7,933 nucleotides of DNA. Source: JBBITI01 sp037440885. GTDB lineage: Bacteria; Chloroflexota; Dehalococcoidia; Dehalococcoidales; UBA2162. Positions within the stretch are counted from its first letter, which is position 1. The number at the start of each line of letters is the position of its first letter. Below the pieces are notes generated by a model that was not told where the DNA came from, searched no databases, and saw only the letters and a list, made by a program, of their open reading frames with translations. Positions 6,096-7,933 of the stretch are shown in pieces. The position numbers were made by a program, and so were the translations under genes. Location of the stretch: NCBI GenBank assembly GCA_037440885.1, contig JBBITI010000094.1, forward strand, positions 1-7,933, read 5' to 3'.

Positions 6096-7880
6096 ACCGA
6101 CGGGGGGACGAATGTTGGGAGGGGGCGGATTTTTCATACCGATACGGAATAATTCGCCGGTCTCTTTACGTTTCCAGCCGATTTTCTGGTTTAACGGGTG
6201 GTCCATACGGATGGCTCCAGGAACGGGGCATTCTTCGACGCAGGTGCCGCAGAACCAGCACTCGTCGGGGTAGAGGATGAGGGGGGAATTATACTGGTTG
6301 CAATGGAAGCACCGGGCAGCTTCTGCAATTGCCTGATTCCGAGTCAGACCCCGGTTGACCTCGCGGTGAGAAATAATACGGTCATCCAGGGGTATTAATT
6401 CGGGTTCGGCACGGGTATCCGATCTGTAGCAGGCAGTCGCCGGTTCGTCAGGCACGTGATTTTGTGGTGAAATGGTACCATCGCTGAGATATGAGGACAT
6501 AGAGACAGCACCACGACCGGTGTCTTTGAGCAACCGGGGGTCGCCACCTTGTAAATAAAGGTCAATGCTTATCGCAGCCCGTTTTCCGGAGGCAATTGCT
6601 TGAACGATAGAACGGATAGGGGAGCCGACATCACCGCCGGCGAAAATGCCGGGTAACGGAGTAGCCAGGGTATCCGGGTCGGTGTTGATACGAGAGCCAG
6701 TCCGGGCAACGGCCTCGACAAATGACAGATCAGCAGTCTGGCCGATAGCTGAGATTACAGTATCAACTTCGATTGTCTGGATCGAAGTTTCGTCATAGAC
6801 AGGGTCGAAACGGCCTTCTTTGTTGTAAACAGCAGTGCAGGATTTCAATTCAATTCCAGTTACTGTATCACAGCCTTTAATATTTCTGACACCCCAACCG
6901 GGGAGAATCGCAACGCCCTCAGATTCAGCCGCGGCGATTTCGGTCGGGTATGCCGGCATAATATCGCGGCTTTCCAGACAAATCAGAATGACTTCAGCGG
7001 CACCGAGACGCCGGGCGAGACGGGCGGAATCGGTAGCCACATTACCCCCACCGATAACGGCTACTTTTTGCCCGACCGTGATGTTCTGGCCGAGGCGGAC
7101 ACTGTGCAGAAATTCGAGGGCACTCATTACACCGGGGAGGTTTTCTCCGGGAACATTAAGCTTCTGCGATACCTGGGCTCCGGTAGCGATGAAACAGGCG
7201 TCGTATTCGGTCTTCAACCTGGTGAAAGACACAGCATCGACCCGGGTGTTCAAACGGATTTCGACACCAAGATTTTTCACCTCGGATATTTCCTGGTCCA
7301 CAACTGCAACTGGTAGACGAAACTCAGGGATGTGCAAGCGGGGGATACCACCGGCGACAGATTGCGCTTCGAAAATAGTCACTGCGTGGCCGAGGAGAGC
7401 CAGGAAGTAAGCACAGGTTAGACCAGCCGGACCGCCGCCGATGACAGCCACTTTTTTGCCGGTTGGGGGGCGTTTTTGTGGTTGAGGAACGAGATGATGA
7501 TCGGCAAAATCGAAAGCAGCCCTTTCGAGGGCGTTGGTGGCGACTCCGGTATCGAGATCGATACGGGCACATTTTTCTTCACAAGGATGAAAACAGACCC
7601 GCCCGCAGATTCCGGGGAAGGGGTTTTCACGGCGGATATTTTGCCACGCATCGGTGAAATGCCCTTTTTCGATATAATAAGTTGTCCAACGGATGTCTTC
7701 ACCGGCGGGACAACTGACCTCGCAACGGGAGAAACCGCCCTCCCGTGGACTATTACGAACCATGACGTCAACACGACACTGATCGGCGCAGCGGTAGCAG
7801 CCGATACACAACTCGGAATCGATCTTGACGGGCATACACGGGGAGACCGGATTAGGAACCAGATAAGCCTCGTTTTTCAT
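6093..7880 (-). CDS. FAD/NAD(P)-dependent iron-sulphur oxidoreductase, GltD/BzdV-like, with split ferredoxin motifs
   Basis: Cytoplasmic electron-transfer flavoprotein, 595 residues, with no signal or membrane segment. Order of parts: a ferredoxin motif C25-C28-C31-C35; a Fer4_20-type cysteine region (C53, C57, C92, C96, C100, C104, including CGRVC); the FAD-binding fold VIGGGPAG (146-153) with E171 ending its second strand; the ATG box FIATGA (230-235); the NAD(P) fold VIGGGNVA (275-282); a second box VISAIG (375-380); GIFAGGDV (411-418) near the FAD; RCFHC (523-527); and a second ferredoxin motif C541-C544-C547-C551-P. The family moves electrons between NAD(P)H and ferredoxin-like or partner-protein clusters; the real partner is unknown here. 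E303 after the second Rossmann strand, where GltD has Arg, hints at NADH, tentatively. GAGGG 7 nt upstream supports the ATG, which overlaps the previous gene (ATGA). Relatives include GltD, NfnB, AegA and BzdV. Confidence 0.9.
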   Translation of the reverse strand: MKNEAYLVPNPVSPCMPVKIDSELCIGCYRCADQCRVDVMVRNSPREGGFSRCEVSCPAGEDIRWTTYYIEKGHFTDAWQNIRRENPFPGICGRVCFHPCEEKCARIDLDTGVATNALERAAFDFADHHLVPQPQKRPPTGKKVAVIGGGPAGLTCAYFLALLGHAVTIFEAQSVAGGIPRLHIPEFRLPVAVVDQEISEVKNLGVEIRLNTRVDAVSFTRLKTEYDACFIATGAQVSQKLNVPGENLPGVMSALEFLHSVRLGQNITVGQKVAVIGGGNVATDSARLARRLGAAEVILICLESRDIMPAYPTEIAAAESEGVAILPGWGVRNIKGCDTVTGIELKSCTAVYNKEGRFDPVYDETSIQTIEVDTVISAIGQTADLSFVEAVARTGSRINTDPDTLATPLPGIFAGGDVGSPIRSIVQAIASGKRAAISIDLYLQGGDPRLLKDTGRGAVSMSSYLSDGTISPQNHVPDEPATACYRSDTRAEPELIPLDDRIISHREVNRGLTRNQAIAEAARCFHCNQYNSPLILYPDECWFCGTCVEECPVPGAIRMDHPLNQKIGWKRKETGELFRIGMKNPPPPNIRPPVG

Positions 7881-7933
7881 TTGTTTACCCTCATTTCATC
7901 TAGTGCGGCGTGTGCCGCATAATTTTCTTTGAA
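7877..7933 (-). CDS. C-terminal end of an unidentified upstream gene (5' part outside window)
   Basis: The frame is open from the right edge for 18 codons, reading FKENYAAHAALDEMRVNK, and ends in a TGA that overlaps the oxidoreductase ATG (ATGA). The overlap, the absence of any gap, and the oxidoreductase ribosome binding site lying inside this frame all argue that it is a real gene translated together with the oxidoreductase. The product cannot be named from so short a tail. A catalytic partner of the flavoprotein, such as a dehydrogenase or reductase subunit, would be expected from context. A 6-bp inverted repeat (7904-7909 and 7914-7919) arises from its Ala-Ala-His-Ala-Ala codons. Confidence 0.6.
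   Translation of the reverse strand, partial: FKENYAAHAALDEMRVNK

Noticed and set aside
6835..7410. A 191-codon plus-strand open frame opposite the oxidoreductase
   Set aside because: It is an antisense shadow of a well-supported gene with conserved motifs on the other strand, and the translation has low-complexity Arg/Ser/Pro-rich character typical of such shadows.
7904..7919. A 6-bp GC-rich inverted repeat with a 4-bp loop before the oxidoreductase, considered as a regulatory hairpin
   Set aside because: It is accounted for by Ala-rich codons of the upstream gene end; no separate function is supported.

Overview
All recognisable genes in this window lie on the minus strand, so transcription runs from right to left. 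The content points to an anaerobic bacterium. It has a lipoprotein-type solute-binding protein, an iron-sulphur-rich flavoprotein of the kind found in strict anaerobes, strong purine-rich ribosome binding sites and frequent GTG/TTG starts. Base composition looks close to balanced. A Chloroflexota (Dehalococcoidia-like) or clostridial/Peptococcaceae-like host would fit, but the sequence alone does not settle the lineage.

Right part (6093-7933): the last 18 codons of an unidentified gene overlap, in an ATGA junction, the start of a 595-residue FAD/NAD(P) iron-sulphur oxidoreductase. This protein has a GltD/BzdV-like flavoprotein core lying between the two four-cysteine motifs of what reads like one 8Fe-8S ferredoxin. 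Centre-right (5488-6092): about 600 bp without a convincing gene. It holds an inverted repeat over the oxidoreductase stop codon, a terminator-like hairpin, a good sigma70-type promoter with operator-like elements, a second weaker promoter candidate, and a leader of up to about 290 nt.

Left part (1-5487): a five-gene oligopeptide/dipeptide ABC importer operon in classical A-B-C-D-F order. It contains a lipoprotein binding protein (TTG start), two permeases and two ATPases. The last ATPase runs off the left edge after 323 codons, almost certainly within a few residues of its end. A strong intercistronic hairpin separates the binding-protein gene from the permease genes, as expected if the binding protein is made in excess. 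The remaining genes are tightly packed: an 11-nt gap, a GTGA overlap and a TAATG overlap.

Together the importer captures peptides outside the membrane, passes them through the DppB/DppC channel and powers import with the DppD/DppF ATPase pair. Both ATPases keep the four-cysteine C-terminal region that binds a [4Fe-4S] cluster in studied homologues. The oxidoreductase is a separate transcription unit. A link between peptide import and its redox work (for example amino-acid fermentation) is possible but not shown. The most interesting observations are the nested ferredoxin/flavoprotein architecture and a 16-bp exact direct repeat that spans the dppD-dppF junction and is read in two frames.
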